Shown in pieces: positions 9,681-18,880 of a stretch of DNA of 64,000 nt (position 1 is its first letter; each line of letters starts with the position of its first letter). This DNA is from WHSW01 sp963781265 (GTDB lineage Bacteria; Actinomycetota; Thermoleophilia; Solirubrobacterales; 70-9): assembly GCA_963781265.1 (NCBI GenBank), contig CAWAFH010000018.1, forward strand, positions 372,001 to 436,000, given 5' to 3'. The position numbers and the translations under genes are program-made. Below the pieces are notes generated by a model. The model saw only the letters and a list, made by a program, of their open reading frames with translations, did no database searches and was not told the origin of the DNA.

Positions 9681-9767
9681 CGCGGCGACGCCGCGCGTCG
9701 CGTCGCGCGATTCGCGGCACACCCTCGGCGCATTCGCAGCGCCACCCGCGCGCGGCCGGGTGCGAGG

Positions 9768-10724
9768 GTGGCGGCCGTGGAGGTCGAGCGGTCGATACGG
9801 CTCGAATGCGGTGCACGAACGACCACTCGAGCCGCCCGAGAGCGCGCGATCGCCGAGTTGGCGGAGCGCCAGCACGGGGTCGTTGCGCGGCGACAACTGG
9901 TGGAGCTCGGGTTCGGGCGCTCCGGCCTTGCGCGAAGGCTCGAGGCGAGCCGCCTGCATCGCCTCTATCCGGGCGTCTACGCGGTCGGGCATCGCGTCCT
10001 GACGCCCGACGGGCGCCGGATGGCGGCCGTGCTGGCGTGCGGCCCCGGCGCGGTGCTCAGCCATCGATCGGCCGCGGCTCTGTGGGCGCTGCGGGCGTAC
10101 TCCGGGCCGCATGAGGTGGCGGTGGCCTCGAAGCGGTCGCCGGGACCGTCGGTCGTGGCGCGTCGGCTCGAGCTCCGGCCCGACGAGGTCGCCGAGGTCG
10201 ACGGGCTCCCCGTCACGACGGTCGCTCGAACCCTCCTCGACCTGGCCGCGGTCCTCGACCGTCATCGTCTGGAGCAGGCGGTCGGCGAGGCGGAGAAGCG
10301 CCAGCTCGCCGACTCGCCTTCGCTGCCCGAGCTGATCGAGCGTCATCGCGGCGCCCGTGGGCTCGCGGCGCTGCGAGCGATCCTCGGCCGGCGAGATCTC
10401 GGGCTCAACGTCCCCGAGAGCGAGCTGGAGGTCGAGTTCCTGGCCTTTCTCGCCGAGCGCGGCCTGCCGCGGCCCGAGGTCAATGCGTGGGTCGCCGCAG
10501 GGAACCGTCGCTACCGGGTGGACTGCCTGTGGCGCGAGCGCCTGCTGGTCGTCGAGCTCGACTCGCGTGCTCACCACAACGACCCCGACTCGTTCGAGCG
10601 CGATCGGCGCCGCGATACCGCGCTCCTGGCGCTCGGATTGCGGACCGCCCGCGTGACCGCGCGGCGGCTGACCGGCGATCGCGACGGCCTCGACCGCGAG
10701 CTCCGGGCGGCGTTGGTTCCCTGA
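9768..10724 (+). CDS. DUF559 endonuclease-like protein with AbiEi-type N-terminal domain
   Basis: 318 aa. The N-terminal half (RERAIAELAERQHGVVARRQLVELGF..SGLARRLEASRLHRLYPGVYAVG) is the winged-helix AbiEi-like antitoxin module. The C-terminal half holds a VSR/DUF559 nuclease-like core: NRRYRVDCLWRERLLVVELDSRAHH, with the D and ExD positions of a PD-(D/E)XK site. Such two-part proteins are common orphan genes in high-GC actinobacteria and have no proven role. The start is ambiguous between GTG 9768 and GTG 9777. No toxin partner is adjacent, so this is not a classical AbiE pair. Confidence 0.75.
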   Translation: MAAVEVERSIRLECGARTTTRAARERAIAELAERQHGVVARRQLVELGFGRSGLARRLEASRLHRLYPGVYAVGHRVLTPDGRRMAAVLACGPGAVLSHRSAAALWALRAYSGPHEVAVASKRSPGPSVVARRLELRPDEVAEVDGLPVTTVARTLLDLAAVLDRHRLEQAVGEAEKRQLADSPSLPELIERHRGARGLAALRAILGRRDLGLNVPESELEVEFLAFLAERGLPRPEVNAWVAAGNRRYRVDCLWRERLLVVELDSRAHHNDPDSFERDRRRDTALLALGLRTARVTARRLTGDRDGLDRELRAALVP

Positions 10725-11891
10725 TTACCGCGTCATCGTGCGGGCGATGACGAGCCGCTGGATCTCGTTGGTGCCCTCGTAGATCTGGGTGATCTTGGCG
10801 TCGCGCATCATCCGCTCGACCGGGTACTCGTTCACGTAGCCGTAGCCGCCGAGCACCTGGACGGCCTCGGTGGTCACCGCCATCGCCGTGTCGGAGGCGA
10901 TCAGCTTCGCCATCGCCGAGTACTTGCCCATGTCCTTCGCGCCGGCGTCGATCTTCGACGCCGCCCGGTAGAGCAGCTCGCGGGCGGCGGCGGTGCGCGA
11001 CTCCATGTCAGCGAGCTTGAACTGGATCCCCTGGAAGGCGGCGATCGGCTTGCCGAACTGCTTTCGCTCCCGCGCGTAGTCGGCGGCGTAGTCGGTCGCC
11101 CCCTGGGCAAGCCCGACGGCCTGCGCCGCGACCCCGAGCCGGGAGCGATCGAGCGTCGCCATCGCGACCTTGAAGCCGCCGTTCTCCTCGCCGATCAGGT
11201 TCTCGGCCGGAACGCGGACGTTGTCGAAGATGGGCTGGCCGGTGGGGGAGCCCCTGATCCCCATCTTCTTCTCGAGCTTGCCGACGCTGAACCCTGGCCG
11301 GTCGGCCTCGACCACGAACGCAGAGATCCCCGCCGAGTGGCCCTGCTCCGGATCGGTGACCGCGAAGCAGATGTAGAAGTCGGCGACCCCGAGGTTGCTG
11401 ATCCAGTTCTTCGTCCCGTCGATCACCCACTCGTCGCCGTCGCGGACCGCCTTGGTCCGCATCCCGCCCGGGTCCGAACCCGCATCGGGCTCGGAGAGCG
11501 CGAACGCCGGGCTCCACTCGCCCGAGGCGCACTTGGGGAGGAAGCGCTGCTTCTGCTCGTCGGTGCCGAACAGGTTCAGCGGCAGCGTCCCGAGCTCCTG
11601 CACCATCAGGATCAGGGCGCTCGAGGCGCACGCCTTAGCCACCTCCTCGATCGCGATGTTGAGCATCAGCGTCCCGGTGCCGGTGCCGCCGTACTCCTCC
11701 GAGAACGGCAGGCCCATCAGGTCGTGGGAGGCGAACAGCTCGCGCACGTCGCGCGGGTACTCGGCCTTCTCGTCGATTTCCCGGGCGCGCGGGGCGACCT
11801 TCTCGACGACCATCTTGCGGATCGTCTCGCGGAAGTCCTCGAACTCCTCGGGGATGTCATAGGCGGGCTGGACGCTGGTTTCGGTGCTCAT
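10725..11891 (-). CDS. Acyl-CoA dehydrogenase (short/branched-chain type)
   Basis: 388 aa flavoenzyme carrying out alpha,beta-dehydrogenation of acyl-CoA. The FAD/substrate motif ALSEPDAGSDPGGM and the signature IYEGTNEIQRLVIARTM are present, the latter with the catalytic Glu in the position used by short-chain and butyryl-CoA dehydrogenases. Electrons would go to ETF, which is not in the window. The ATG starts MSTETSVQPAYDIPEEFEDF. It converges on the DUF559 gene with almost no spacer and lies downstream of the MFS gene on the same strand, 73 bp away. Confidence 0.93.
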   Translation of the reverse strand: MSTETSVQPAYDIPEEFEDFRETIRKMVVEKVAPRAREIDEKAEYPRDVRELFASHDLMGLPFSEEYGGTGTGTLMLNIAIEEVAKACASSALILMVQELGTLPLNLFGTDEQKQRFLPKCASGEWSPAFALSEPDAGSDPGGMRTKAVRDGDEWVIDGTKNWISNLGVADFYICFAVTDPEQGHSAGISAFVVEADRPGFSVGKLEKKMGIRGSPTGQPIFDNVRVPAENLIGEENGGFKVAMATLDRSRLGVAAQAVGLAQGATDYAADYARERKQFGKPIAAFQGIQFKLADMESRTAAARELLYRAASKIDAGAKDMGKYSAMAKLIASDTAMAVTTEAVQVLGGYGYVNEYPVERMMRDAKITQIYEGTNEIQRLVIARTMTR

Positions 11892-11964
11892 CGCCCCGCA
11901 GGCTAGACCGTGCGAGCGCTCGTGGCCCAGGCGGCCGACGGCGCCACGGCCATTCGCTTGCCGC

Positions 11965-13209
11965 CTAGTTGGCGGCGGCTCGGCGCGGCGGCCCCACCGG
12001 GCTGGTCGAGACCCAGCCGCGGTTGCGACGCAGGAGGACCAGCAGGCCGAGCGCGCCTGCGAGCGCCGAGAGGCCGCCGGCGTACGCGAGCGTGCCGCGG
12101 GCGCCGATCGCCGCGACCAGCAGGCCCCCGATCCCGAACGCGGCCAGCTCTGCCGTGTTGCGCAGTCCGTTGAAGGCGGCGAAGGCGCGACCGTGCAACC
12201 GCTCCGGGACCCGCAGGTGGATCAGGCTGCGGAACAAGACGTTCTTGACGCCGTGGGCGAGCCCGCCGGCGAACGCGCAGGCGAGGAAGAACGCGTAACT
12301 GAGCCAGAGCGCCGGCAACGCGAGGCCGAGGCCCTGGACGGCGACCGCCGCGAAGGCGACCGCCGCGATCGACGCGACGGCGACACGCCGCGAGAAGACC
12401 AGCGCCCCGAATGCCATCCCGGTCGTCCAGACCGTGAACATGAGGCCGTACGCGACGTCGCCGCGTCCGAGCACGTCCTCGACGAAGAACAGCTCTCCGA
12501 CCCAGACCGCCGACATGAAGATCAGCGAGCTGAAGGCGACGATCATCGCCAGCGAGAGCAGCCGGTCGGCGCTCAGGATGGCGAGCCCCTCGCGGGCGCG
12601 CGGCGGGGAAGCGGAGTCGGCGGGAACGGGCGGGCGGCGGACGTCGAGCCGGGTGGCGGCGATCGCGACGGCGATGAAGGTGAGCGCGTCGATCGCCATC
12701 GCGAGCTCGATGCCGCCGGCGGCAAACGCGACCCCGCCCACGAGCGGGCCAAGTCCGAAGCCGATGTAGCGGGCCGTCTCGACGTGGCCGTTCGCCTCCT
12801 GGGCGCGATCGCCGCCGGCGAGGACCGGGACGAGGGCGAACTCGGCCGGCTGCGAGATCGCGAAGACCGCACCGAGCAGGACAGTCAGGGCCAGCAGCGC
12901 GGGCAGGCTGGACCCTGCGATCAGGCCGGCGGCGAGCGCGACCGCGGCGCCGGCGCCGGAGACGATCGCGAGCAGGCGCGTCGTCTCGACCCGATCGACG
13001 AGCAGGCCGCCGTGCGCGACCAGGGCCACCGACGGCCCGAACAGGCAGATCCACAGCGCCGCGACCTCGAACCCCGCCCCGGTGAGCTCCTTGACCTGCA
13101 ACCCGAGCGCGACGATCGCGACCCAATCGCCGAACGCCGACAGCCCGACCGACCCGGCGACCAGCCGGAAGTCACGCCCTCCGAGCAACCGGCTCCCCTC
13201 GGCGCTCAT
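11965..13209 (-). CDS. MFS transporter
   Basis: 414 aa integral membrane protein with about 12 predicted hydrophobic segments. The GGRDFRLVAGSVGLSAFGDWV start and the motif-A-like GGLLVDRVETTRLL between helices 2 and 3 are typical of MFS_3/enterobactin-exporter-like permeases. A pumped substrate cannot be predicted. Its ATG overlaps the TGA of the TetR gene (ATGA), so the pair forms a regulator-pump operon in which the pump is probably derepressed by the TetR ligand. Confidence 0.87.
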   Translation of the reverse strand: MSAEGSRLLGGRDFRLVAGSVGLSAFGDWVAIVALGLQVKELTGAGFEVAALWICLFGPSVALVAHGGLLVDRVETTRLLAIVSGAGAAVALAAGLIAGSSLPALLALTVLLGAVFAISQPAEFALVPVLAGGDRAQEANGHVETARYIGFGLGPLVGGVAFAAGGIELAMAIDALTFIAVAIAATRLDVRRPPVPADSASPPRAREGLAILSADRLLSLAMIVAFSSLIFMSAVWVGELFFVEDVLGRGDVAYGLMFTVWTTGMAFGALVFSRRVAVASIAAVAFAAVAVQGLGLALPALWLSYAFFLACAFAGGLAHGVKNVLFRSLIHLRVPERLHGRAFAAFNGLRNTAELAAFGIGGLLVAAIGARGTLAYAGGLSALAGALGLLVLLRRNRGWVSTSPVGPPRRAAAN

Positions 13210-13835
13210 GGCCGCGCGGCCTCCAGGGCGCGCTCGACCGCCTCGCGGCCGCGCGTGAGCGCGGCCGGATCCGCGAACAGGACCCAGCCCGAGTTCGCGG
13301 CGAGCAGCATCCCATCGAGCTCGAAGGCGAGCTGTGCCGGGTCGAGCCGGGGGTCGATCTCACCGAGCTCGATGGCCTCGGCGAAAAAGCCCTCCGCGAG
13401 CTCCGCCCAACGGACGGCGAACTCGCGAATCCGCTCGCGGACGGGCCCCTCGCGCGGCGCCAGCTCGGCGGCGGCCGAGGCGAAGAAGCAACCCCCCGGG
13501 AACACGCGTCGTTCGAGGTGGGAGAGGAACGCCTCCGCGAGGCCGCGGACCCGAGCGAGCCCTGGGGGATGGTCGAGGGCGGGGTCCACGACCTCTCGGT
13601 CGAAGGTGCGCTCCGCGTCGTCGATCGTCGCGAGCTGCAGGTCCTGCTTCGACCCGAAGTGGGCGTACAGGCCGCTCTTGCTCATCCCGATCTCGTCGGC
13701 GAGGCGGCCGATCGAGAGCCCGTCGAGCCCGGCGACGGTCGCCAGCGACGCCGCGCCCTCGAGGATCGCGGCTCGGCTGCGGCGTCCGTCGGCGCGCTCG
13801 CGCCGGCCGGCTTCGGGTGTGGCTCGAGTGGTCAT
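13206..13835 (-). CDS. TetR-family regulator of the adjacent MFS pump
   Basis: 209 aa. The HTH is in residues ~20-65 (SRAAILEGAASLATVAGLDGLSIGRLADEIGMSKSGLYAHFGSKQDLQLAT), the canonical TetR_N pattern. The C-terminal ligand domain contains FPGGCFFASAAAEL and a helical dimer region. It is the first gene of a two-gene operon with the MFS transporter. A 20-bp near-palindrome 14 bp before its start codon is the likely autoregulatory operator. Confidence 0.9.
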   Translation of the reverse strand: MTTRATPEAGRRERADGRRSRAAILEGAASLATVAGLDGLSIGRLADEIGMSKSGLYAHFGSKQDLQLATIDDAERTFDREVVDPALDHPPGLARVRGLAEAFLSHLERRVFPGGCFFASAAAELAPREGPVRERIREFAVRWAELAEGFFAEAIELGEIDPRLDPAQLAFELDGMLLAANSGWVLFADPAALTRGREAVERALEAARP

Positions 13836-13848
13836 CAGGCGGGCAAAG

Positions 13849-13868
13849 TAGCACGATCGGTCGTTCTA
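13849..13868. promoter_or_regulatory. Probable TetR operator
   Basis: A 20-bp site with 8 of 10 symmetric pairs, pattern TAGnACGAnC-GnTCGTnCTA. It lies immediately upstream of the TetR-MFS operon, placed where repressor binding would block transcription initiation. Confidence 0.6.
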
Positions 13869-13918
13869 ATCTGTGCGCAGCAGCACACTGCTGCCGGACG
13901 TAGGCGCGCGCCAACCAC

Positions 13919-13940
13919 GGCGAGCGGCGAGCGGCGAGCG
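13919..13940. repeat. Tandem heptad array, 3 x GGCGAGC
   Basis: Three exact copies of GGCGAGC (13919-13939) plus one base, 7 bp past the SDR stop codon. It contains the 12-mer CGAGCGGCGAGC shared with the 25.98 and 61.1 kb loci. The rest of the 77-bp spacer between stop and operator (13870-13918) shows no other feature. Confidence 0.8.
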
Positions 13941-13946
13941 TCCGAC

Positions 13947-14777
13947 TCAGATGTACATGCCCCCGAATTGCCCGCCGGTCACGTTCAGGCACTGGCCGTG
14001 GACGTAGTTGGAGAGCTCGGAGCACAGGAAGAGGACCGGCGCCGCGGCCTCCTCGGGCTGGGCGGGACGGCCGAGCGGGATGATCGCCGAGGCCATCGCT
14101 CGCATCTGCTCGGGGATCCCGAGCTCGACCTGCTCGCCGTCGCCGACCTCGAGCGTCTCGCCCTTCTCCTTCGCCTGCGTCAGCCGCGTCTCGATGAACC
14201 CGAAAGCGACCGCGTTGCAGTTGATCTTGAAGCCGCCCCACTCCTTCGCGAGGGTCTTCGTGAACCCGACCACGCCGGCCTTGGCGGCCGAGTAGTTGAC
14301 CTGGCCGGCGTTGCCCATCGTCCCCGAGATCGACGAGATGTTGACGATCTTGCGGAACCGCTCGACACCCTCGTTGCGCTCGGCCTTCGCGGCCTCCCGC
14401 CAGTGGGGCGCGATCGCCCGCACAACGCGGAAGGGGACGATCGTGTGAATGTCGAGCATCGCCTGGAACTGCTCGTCGCTCATTCGATGCACGACGCCGT
14501 CCCAGGTGTAGCCGGCGTTGTTGACGACGATGTCGACCTCGCCGAACGCCTCGATCGCCTTCGCGACCAGCTCGTCGGGCACGCCGGGCTCGGTCAGGTC
14601 GCCCGCGAAGACGGCCGTCTCGCCGTCGATCTCGGCCGCCGCCTGCTCGGCGACCTCGCCGTCGATGTCGTTGATCAGGACCCTGGCGCCCTCGTTGATG
14701 AACAGCTCCGCGGTGGCGCGGCCGATGCCGCGCGCCGAGCCGGTGACGATCGCCGCCTTGCCGTCAAGCAATCCCAT
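13947..14777 (-). CDS. SDR oxidoreductase, FabG-like (3-oxoacyl reductase or hydroxyacyl-CoA dehydrogenase)
   Basis: 276 aa classical SDR. The cofactor motif is TGSARGIG (13-20), then VNNAGY, catalytic Ser in NISSISG, and YSAAK (YxxxK intact). The insert KAERNEGVERFRK before the catalytic strand and the unusual PVLFLCSELSNYVHGQCLNVTGG end are like FabG-type enzymes used in fatty acid or side-chain oxidation. It is transcribed after the acyl-CoA dehydrogenase at 14.9 kb, 90 bp upstream, so a beta-oxidation-like step is likely. The spacer contains TTAC...GTAA half sites (14800-14817) of uncertain meaning. Confidence 0.87.
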   Translation of the reverse strand: MGLLDGKAAIVTGSARGIGRATAELFINEGARVLINDIDGEVAEQAAAEIDGETAVFAGDLTEPGVPDELVAKAIEAFGEVDIVVNNAGYTWDGVVHRMSDEQFQAMLDIHTIVPFRVVRAIAPHWREAAKAERNEGVERFRKIVNISSISGTMGNAGQVNYSAAKAGVVGFTKTLAKEWGGFKINCNAVAFGFIETRLTQAKEKGETLEVGDGEQVELGIPEQMRAMASAIIPLGRPAQPEEAAAPVLFLCSELSNYVHGQCLNVTGGQFGGMYI

Positions 14778-14867
14778 GTTCTCGATTCACTCCTGTCGGT
14801 TACGTCAGTCGGTGTAAGGGTCGAGGACTCTATGAGTTCGGCGGCGCGGCCGGGCGGGCGGCGCGGA

Positions 14868-16100
14868 TCAGAGGCCGAGCTGGCGGCCGAGGATCTCGCG
14901 CATGACCTCGTCGGTGCCGCCGCCGATCGGGCCAAGCCGCGCGTCGCGCAGCGCCCGCTCGACCCCGTACTCGCGCATGTAGCCGTAGCCGCCGAGGATC
15001 TGGACGCACTCGTCGGCGACCTCCACGCAGGCGCGCTGCGTGAACAGCTTCGCCTTGGTGACGTCGGCGATCGTCGAACTGCCGGCCTCAACGGCGGCCG
15101 GGGTCGGCTTCGCGCCGTCGGCCCGCCTCGCTTCGTCGGCGATGAAACGGCGCAGTGCGTGATAGGTGAGGGCGCGACCGACCTCGCCCTTGATCCCGAT
15201 CTCGGCGAGCTTGTGCCGGATCACCTGAAAACGCCCGATCGGGCGCCCGAACGCCTCGCGCTCGCGGCAGTAGTCGAGCGCCACCTCGAGCAGACGCTGC
15301 ATCGCGCCGACCGCGCCGAGCGACATCAGCAGCCGCTCCCAGGCGAAGTTCTCCATGATCAGGTAGAAGCCCCGATTCTCCTCGCCGAGCAGGTTCTCGG
15401 CCGGGACCTCGACGTCGGTGAACGAGAGCTCCGCGGTATCCGAGGAGCGCCAGCCCATCTTCTCGAGCTTGGTCACGACCTCATAGCCCGGCATCTCGCG
15501 CTCCAGGATCAGGAACGAGATCCCCTGGTGGCCCCCGGACTCGGTCGTCTTCACGGCGCAGACGAGGAAGTCGGCGCGGACCCCGTTGGTGATGAAGGTC
15601 TTCGACCCGTTGACGACGTAGCCGCCGTCGACGCGGCGGGCGAAGGTGCGGATCGACGCGACGTCGGAGCCCGCGCCGGGCTCGGTGATCCCGAGCGCCC
15701 CGATCCGCTCGCCGGCGATCGCCGGGCGCAGGAAGCGCTCGTGCTGCTCCGGGGAGCCGAAGCGGTGGATGGGCGGCGTCGCGATCCCGGTGTGCGCCCC
15801 GAGCCCGGCGCCGACGCCGCCCGAGGCCCCGGCCGCGGCCAGCTCCTCGGCCCAGACGGCATCGTGGACGTAGTCGCCGCCCTGGCCACCAAGCTCGACC
15901 GGGTATTTGAGCCCGAGGAAGCCGAGCTCGGCCGCTCGGTTGTAGAGCTCGCGCGGGAACTCGCCGGCCCGCTCCCACTCGTCGACGTTCGGGACGATCT
16001 CGGCCTTGACCCAGCGGTTGATCGTCTCGCGAAGCTGGGCGTGCTCATCGGTGAACGGCGGCAGCAGGGCTCGTTCGCCGCTGTCCTTGACCACCGTCAC
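14868..16100 (-). CDS. Acyl-CoA dehydrogenase (IVD/LCAD-like catalytic base)
   Basis: 410 aa. GALGITEPGAGSDVASIRT and NGSKTFITNG are the FAD/substrate signatures. The usual C-terminal Glu position reads IGGGTDEVM, so the base is not there. A Glu in NFAWERLLMS occupies the helix used by isovaleryl-CoA and long-chain dehydrogenases, which is consistent with longer or branched substrates. I chose GTG 16100 because it begins just before the conserved FTDEHAQLRETINRWV; another GTG is at 16094. It is divergent from the zinc-ribbon gene across 72 bp. Confidence 0.9.
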   Translation of the reverse strand: MTVVKDSGERALLPPFTDEHAQLRETINRWVKAEIVPNVDEWERAGEFPRELYNRAAELGFLGLKYPVELGGQGGDYVHDAVWAEELAAAGASGGVGAGLGAHTGIATPPIHRFGSPEQHERFLRPAIAGERIGALGITEPGAGSDVASIRTFARRVDGGYVVNGSKTFITNGVRADFLVCAVKTTESGGHQGISFLILEREMPGYEVVTKLEKMGWRSSDTAELSFTDVEVPAENLLGEENRGFYLIMENFAWERLLMSLGAVGAMQRLLEVALDYCREREAFGRPIGRFQVIRHKLAEIGIKGEVGRALTYHALRRFIADEARRADGAKPTPAAVEAGSSTIADVTKAKLFTQRACVEVADECVQILGGYGYMREYGVERALRDARLGPIGGGTDEVMREILGRQLGL

Positions 16101-16172
16101 TGCGTCGGTCAGCCTACTCTCGGGGGCCGCGGCGGAACATCGCCGCCGCAAGCTTGTTGAATAGGAAGCGCG

Positions 16173-16964
16173 ATGAATCCAACCAGCCAACCGACAGCGA
16201 CCCCCGCCGCCGGCCAGACGCCGGCCTGCTCGAGCTGTGGTGCGCCGCTGGCGCCCGACCAGCGCTATTGCCTCAGCTGTGGCTCGCGGGTCGGCGAGCC
16301 GCGGGTTCCGCCGGCCGCGGCGACCGAGGTGAAGCCGACCGCGGAGCAGCCCGCGCCGGCAGCGCGGCAGGCCGACTTCTCGCCGCTCGCAGCGGTGATC
16401 GGGATCGCCCTGCTCGGCGGGATGCTGCTGATCGGTGTGCTGATCGGCCGGGGCAGCTCCGACGACCCGCCGGCTCCGGTCGTCCAGGTGGGCGAGGCCC
16501 CGGGCTCGACCACTACCACGGGCGATGGCCAGGCGGCCACGCCGGCCGACGGCTCGGGCGGCGCGATCACGAGCGAGTGGCCGGTGGGCACCGACGGCTT
16601 CACGATCCAACTCAGCACCGTGGCGAAGAGCGACGCGACCCCCGAGTCGGTCGACGCCGCGCAGAAGTCGGCGGTCACCGACGGCGCGGCCGACGCCGCG
16701 GTCCTCGACTCCGACCTCTACTCGAGCCTGCCACCGGGCAACTACGTGATCTATTCGGGCGTCTACACCGACCGCAAGTCCGCCGAGGTGGCGCTCAAGG
16801 GACTGGGCAACAGCTTCTCCGCGGCGACCGTGGTCGAGGTCTCCGACGGCTCGGCCGACGCGGGCTCCGCCGATCAGGGCGGAGCGGACTCGAGCGCCAA
16901 CGGCGCGGTCATCCCCGGGGCCGGCGGCGAGAGCGAAGTCCCGCCCACGGAGCCGAACAAGTGA
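16173..16964 (+). CDS. Zinc-ribbon membrane protein with SPOR-like C-terminal domain
   Basis: 263 aa. The N-terminal zinc ribbon has four cysteines (CSSCGAPLAPDQRYCLSCG, 19-37), then a Pro/Ala linker, one transmembrane helix at about 71-91 (LAAVIGIALLGGMLLIGVLIG), and an extracytoplasmic part rich in Thr, Gly and Ser. Residues about 140-225 (GFTIQLSTVAKSDATPES...GNYVIYSGVYTDRKSAEVAL) have the alternating pattern of a SPOR peptidoglycan-binding domain. First gene of a three-gene operon with 4-bp overlaps. A role in the cell envelope is inferred. Confidence 0.75.
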   Translation: MNPTSQPTATPAAGQTPACSSCGAPLAPDQRYCLSCGSRVGEPRVPPAAATEVKPTAEQPAPAARQADFSPLAAVIGIALLGGMLLIGVLIGRGSSDDPPAPVVQVGEAPGSTTTTGDGQAATPADGSGGAITSEWPVGTDGFTIQLSTVAKSDATPESVDAAQKSAVTDGAADAAVLDSDLYSSLPPGNYVIYSGVYTDRKSAEVALKGLGNSFSAATVVEVSDGSADAGSADQGGADSSANGAVIPGAGGESEVPPTEPNK

Positions 16965-17614
16965 GCCCGGGCCCGCTGCAGCGCCTGAAGCCCTACTTCA
17001 AGACCCGGCCGCGCGCCGGCGCGCAGCCGCGGCAGCCGGCCCAGTCCGCGCAGGCGACGCCCCAGTCCGCGCAGCCGGCCGCCTCGCCGGCGCAAGCCGC
17101 GCCGCCGGCCGCCGCGCCGCCCGCGACCCCGCCGCAGGCGGTGGTGCCGCCGGTTGACGCGAGCGCGTTGAAGCAGCGCCGCGAGGAACTCGCCGGCCGC
17201 TTCAGCGAGCTGCAGTCGGACCTCGGCGGGCTCGTCTATGAGATGGCCATCCGCGACCACTTCCGCCTCGACGTCCTCGTCCGCCGCGCGGCCGAGCTGC
17301 AGGCGGTCGACTCGGAGCTGAGCTCGGTCGAGCAGCGGCTCGGGATCGCGACCGCCGCGCCGGCGACGACCAGCTGTCAGTCGTGCGGAGCCGCGGTTCA
17401 GCTCGGCGCGCAGTACTGCGGTCGGTGCGGCTCGAGCCTCGCGCAGTCGGCGAGCGGCGCCCGCGCGCAGCAGCCTTCCGCGTCCCAGCCCGCCGCCGCC
17501 GGGCCCGCGTCCAACAGCTCGCCGCAGCCCTCAGCGGCGCAGCGGGCCCCCGCGGTTACGGAGCCCCGGCCGGCGGCCGATCAGGCCCGGTCGACCAGCG
17601 GAGGGTCGCGATGA
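16961..17614 (+). CDS. Coiled-coil zinc-ribbon protein, second gene of envelope operon
   Basis: 217 aa from a GTG overlapping the previous TGA. Residues 15-65 are a Pro/Ala/Gln low-complexity region. Residues 70-125 form a helical coiled-coil-like segment (LKQRREELAGRFSELQSDLGGLVYEM...LQAVDSELSSVEQRLG). A four-cysteine zinc ribbon follows at about 138-156 (CQSCGAAVQLGAQYCGRCG), and the tail is again low complexity. There is no signal peptide or membrane helix. It probably acts on the cytosolic side with its two zinc-ribbon or membrane neighbours. No name can be given. Confidence 0.75.
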   Translation: MSPGPLQRLKPYFKTRPRAGAQPRQPAQSAQATPQSAQPAASPAQAAPPAAAPPATPPQAVVPPVDASALKQRREELAGRFSELQSDLGGLVYEMAIRDHFRLDVLVRRAAELQAVDSELSSVEQRLGIATAAPATTSCQSCGAAVQLGAQYCGRCGSSLAQSASGARAQQPSASQPAAAGPASNSSPQPSAAQRAPAVTEPRPAADQARSTSGGSR

Positions 17615-18861
17615 AGGTCCCGGGGCGGTTGATCCGCGGCTCCGTGCGCCCGGACCGCAATTCGCTGCGGCGCTTCGCCTCCCTGCGATGGGCGGCGCTG
17701 CCGATCGTCGACCGCCGCTGGACCGCGCCGCTCTCGGCGATCGCGCTCGGCTTCGGCCTCTTCGTCGGGGTCGCGATCGGCCCCGGAACCGAGTCCGGCC
17801 TCGGCACCTCGAAGCCGATGGTGATCCGCCTCCCGGCGCCGCCCGAGACGCAGACGGCGAGCGCACCGCCGGTCTCGTCGGGTTCGCACGGCGACCGCGC
17901 CGGCGGCCAGGGCGGTCAGGCCGACCAGTCGCCGCCCGCGTCGCCGCCGCCGAGCATCGACTCCCCGCCCTCGGTCGACGCGCCGTCGTTCACGAACCCG
18001 CCGCCGGTGACCACCCCTCCGACCTACCCGACGACGCCGACCTACCCGACCACGCCGCCGTCGACGAACACCACCACGACCTCGGAGACCGGGACCGGCG
18101 GCGATCAGGCCGAGACGACGACCACCTTCACCGGCGCCGTGGTCCACCTCAACCCGGCCGCGGCGAGCTACTCGATCGCGACCGAGGACGGGCGCCTGAT
18201 CGCGCTCCACTCCCACCGGCCACCCGCGGTCGGCGACCGGATCGAGGTCGAGGCGAAGGCGTTCGCCAACGGCACCTACTCCGAGGTCGGCCACCGCGAC
18301 AAGGTCGGCAACGCGGGCCGGGCCGAGTTCTCGGGGACGGTGAGCTACAGCGATCCCGTCAACCGCGTGTACACAGTCTCCGCGCCCGGCGTCTCGGCCC
18401 TGGTTCGCGGCGGCGAGGCGCACCGCCCGCCCGGGCTCGGGGAGCAGGTCGAGGTTGAGGCGCGGATCGCCGACCATCCCGAGGAGCTCCCCGTCAGCGA
18501 GCCCGGCCAGCAGGGCTGCGGTCAGCCCCCGGCCCAGCCGAAGCCGCCGAAGACGGCGCTCGACCAGGTGCGGGTGCGGACGACCGCGGACGAGCCGCAG
18601 ACGACGACGACCGTCGAAGCGGTCGTCGAGGGCGTCTGTCGCACGGACCGCAGGCTGATCGTCTCGGCCGACGACGTGCGCGAGTCCGGCCACGACATCG
18701 CGATCGCGATCCCGGAGGAGTTCCGCGTCGCCGCTCTGAAGCCCGGCCAGGTGCTGAAGCTCGGCACCGAGATCGGCGCCGCCGGCGCGCTCAGCCTCAG
18801 CTCGGTCGCCGGCGACGAGGGCGCGCACGGGGCCGAGGACCCGGACCTCGTCCAGCCCTGA
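17611..18861 (+). CDS. Secreted/membrane-anchored protein with Pro/Thr-rich linker and OB-like repeats
   Basis: 416 aa, ATG overlapping the previous TGA (ATGA). One membrane helix lies at about 47-65 (LSAIALGFGLFVGVAIGPG), then a long Pro/Thr/Ser linker (about 90-170), then two similar beta-rich modules (TTTFTGAVVHLNPAAASYSIATEDGRLIALHSHRPPAVGDRIEVEAKAF and EFSGTVSYSDPVNRVYTVSAPGVSALVRGG) that look like tandem OB-type repeats, then a third variant. It probably projects through the cell wall. The operon with two zinc-ribbon proteins suggests an envelope-associated assembly. Confidence 0.75.
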   Translation: MKVPGRLIRGSVRPDRNSLRRFASLRWAALPIVDRRWTAPLSAIALGFGLFVGVAIGPGTESGLGTSKPMVIRLPAPPETQTASAPPVSSGSHGDRAGGQGGQADQSPPASPPPSIDSPPSVDAPSFTNPPPVTTPPTYPTTPTYPTTPPSTNTTTTSETGTGGDQAETTTTFTGAVVHLNPAAASYSIATEDGRLIALHSHRPPAVGDRIEVEAKAFANGTYSEVGHRDKVGNAGRAEFSGTVSYSDPVNRVYTVSAPGVSALVRGGEAHRPPGLGEQVEVEARIADHPEELPVSEPGQQGCGQPPAQPKPPKTALDQVRVRTTADEPQTTTTVEAVVEGVCRTDRRLIVSADDVRESGHDIAIAIPEEFRVAALKPGQVLKLGTEIGAAGALSLSSVAGDEGAHGAEDPDLVQP

Positions 18862-18880
18862 GCGCCGGGCCCACGCCAAA

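Noticed and set aside
9768..10724. AbiE-type toxin-antitoxin system
   Set aside because: An AbiEi-like domain is present, but no nucleotidyltransferase toxin gene is adjacent, and the C-terminal half is DUF559, a common orphan architecture.
14800..14817. TTAC...GTAA inverted half-sites upstream of the FabG-like SDR
   Set aside because: Only 4-bp arms with few further symmetric pairs; too weak to call an operator.
18001..18100. Tandem DNA repeat in the Pro/Thr-rich linker region
   Set aside because: Repeats (PTYPTTP-like) are short coding low complexity typical of wall-spanning linkers and do not indicate a mobile element.
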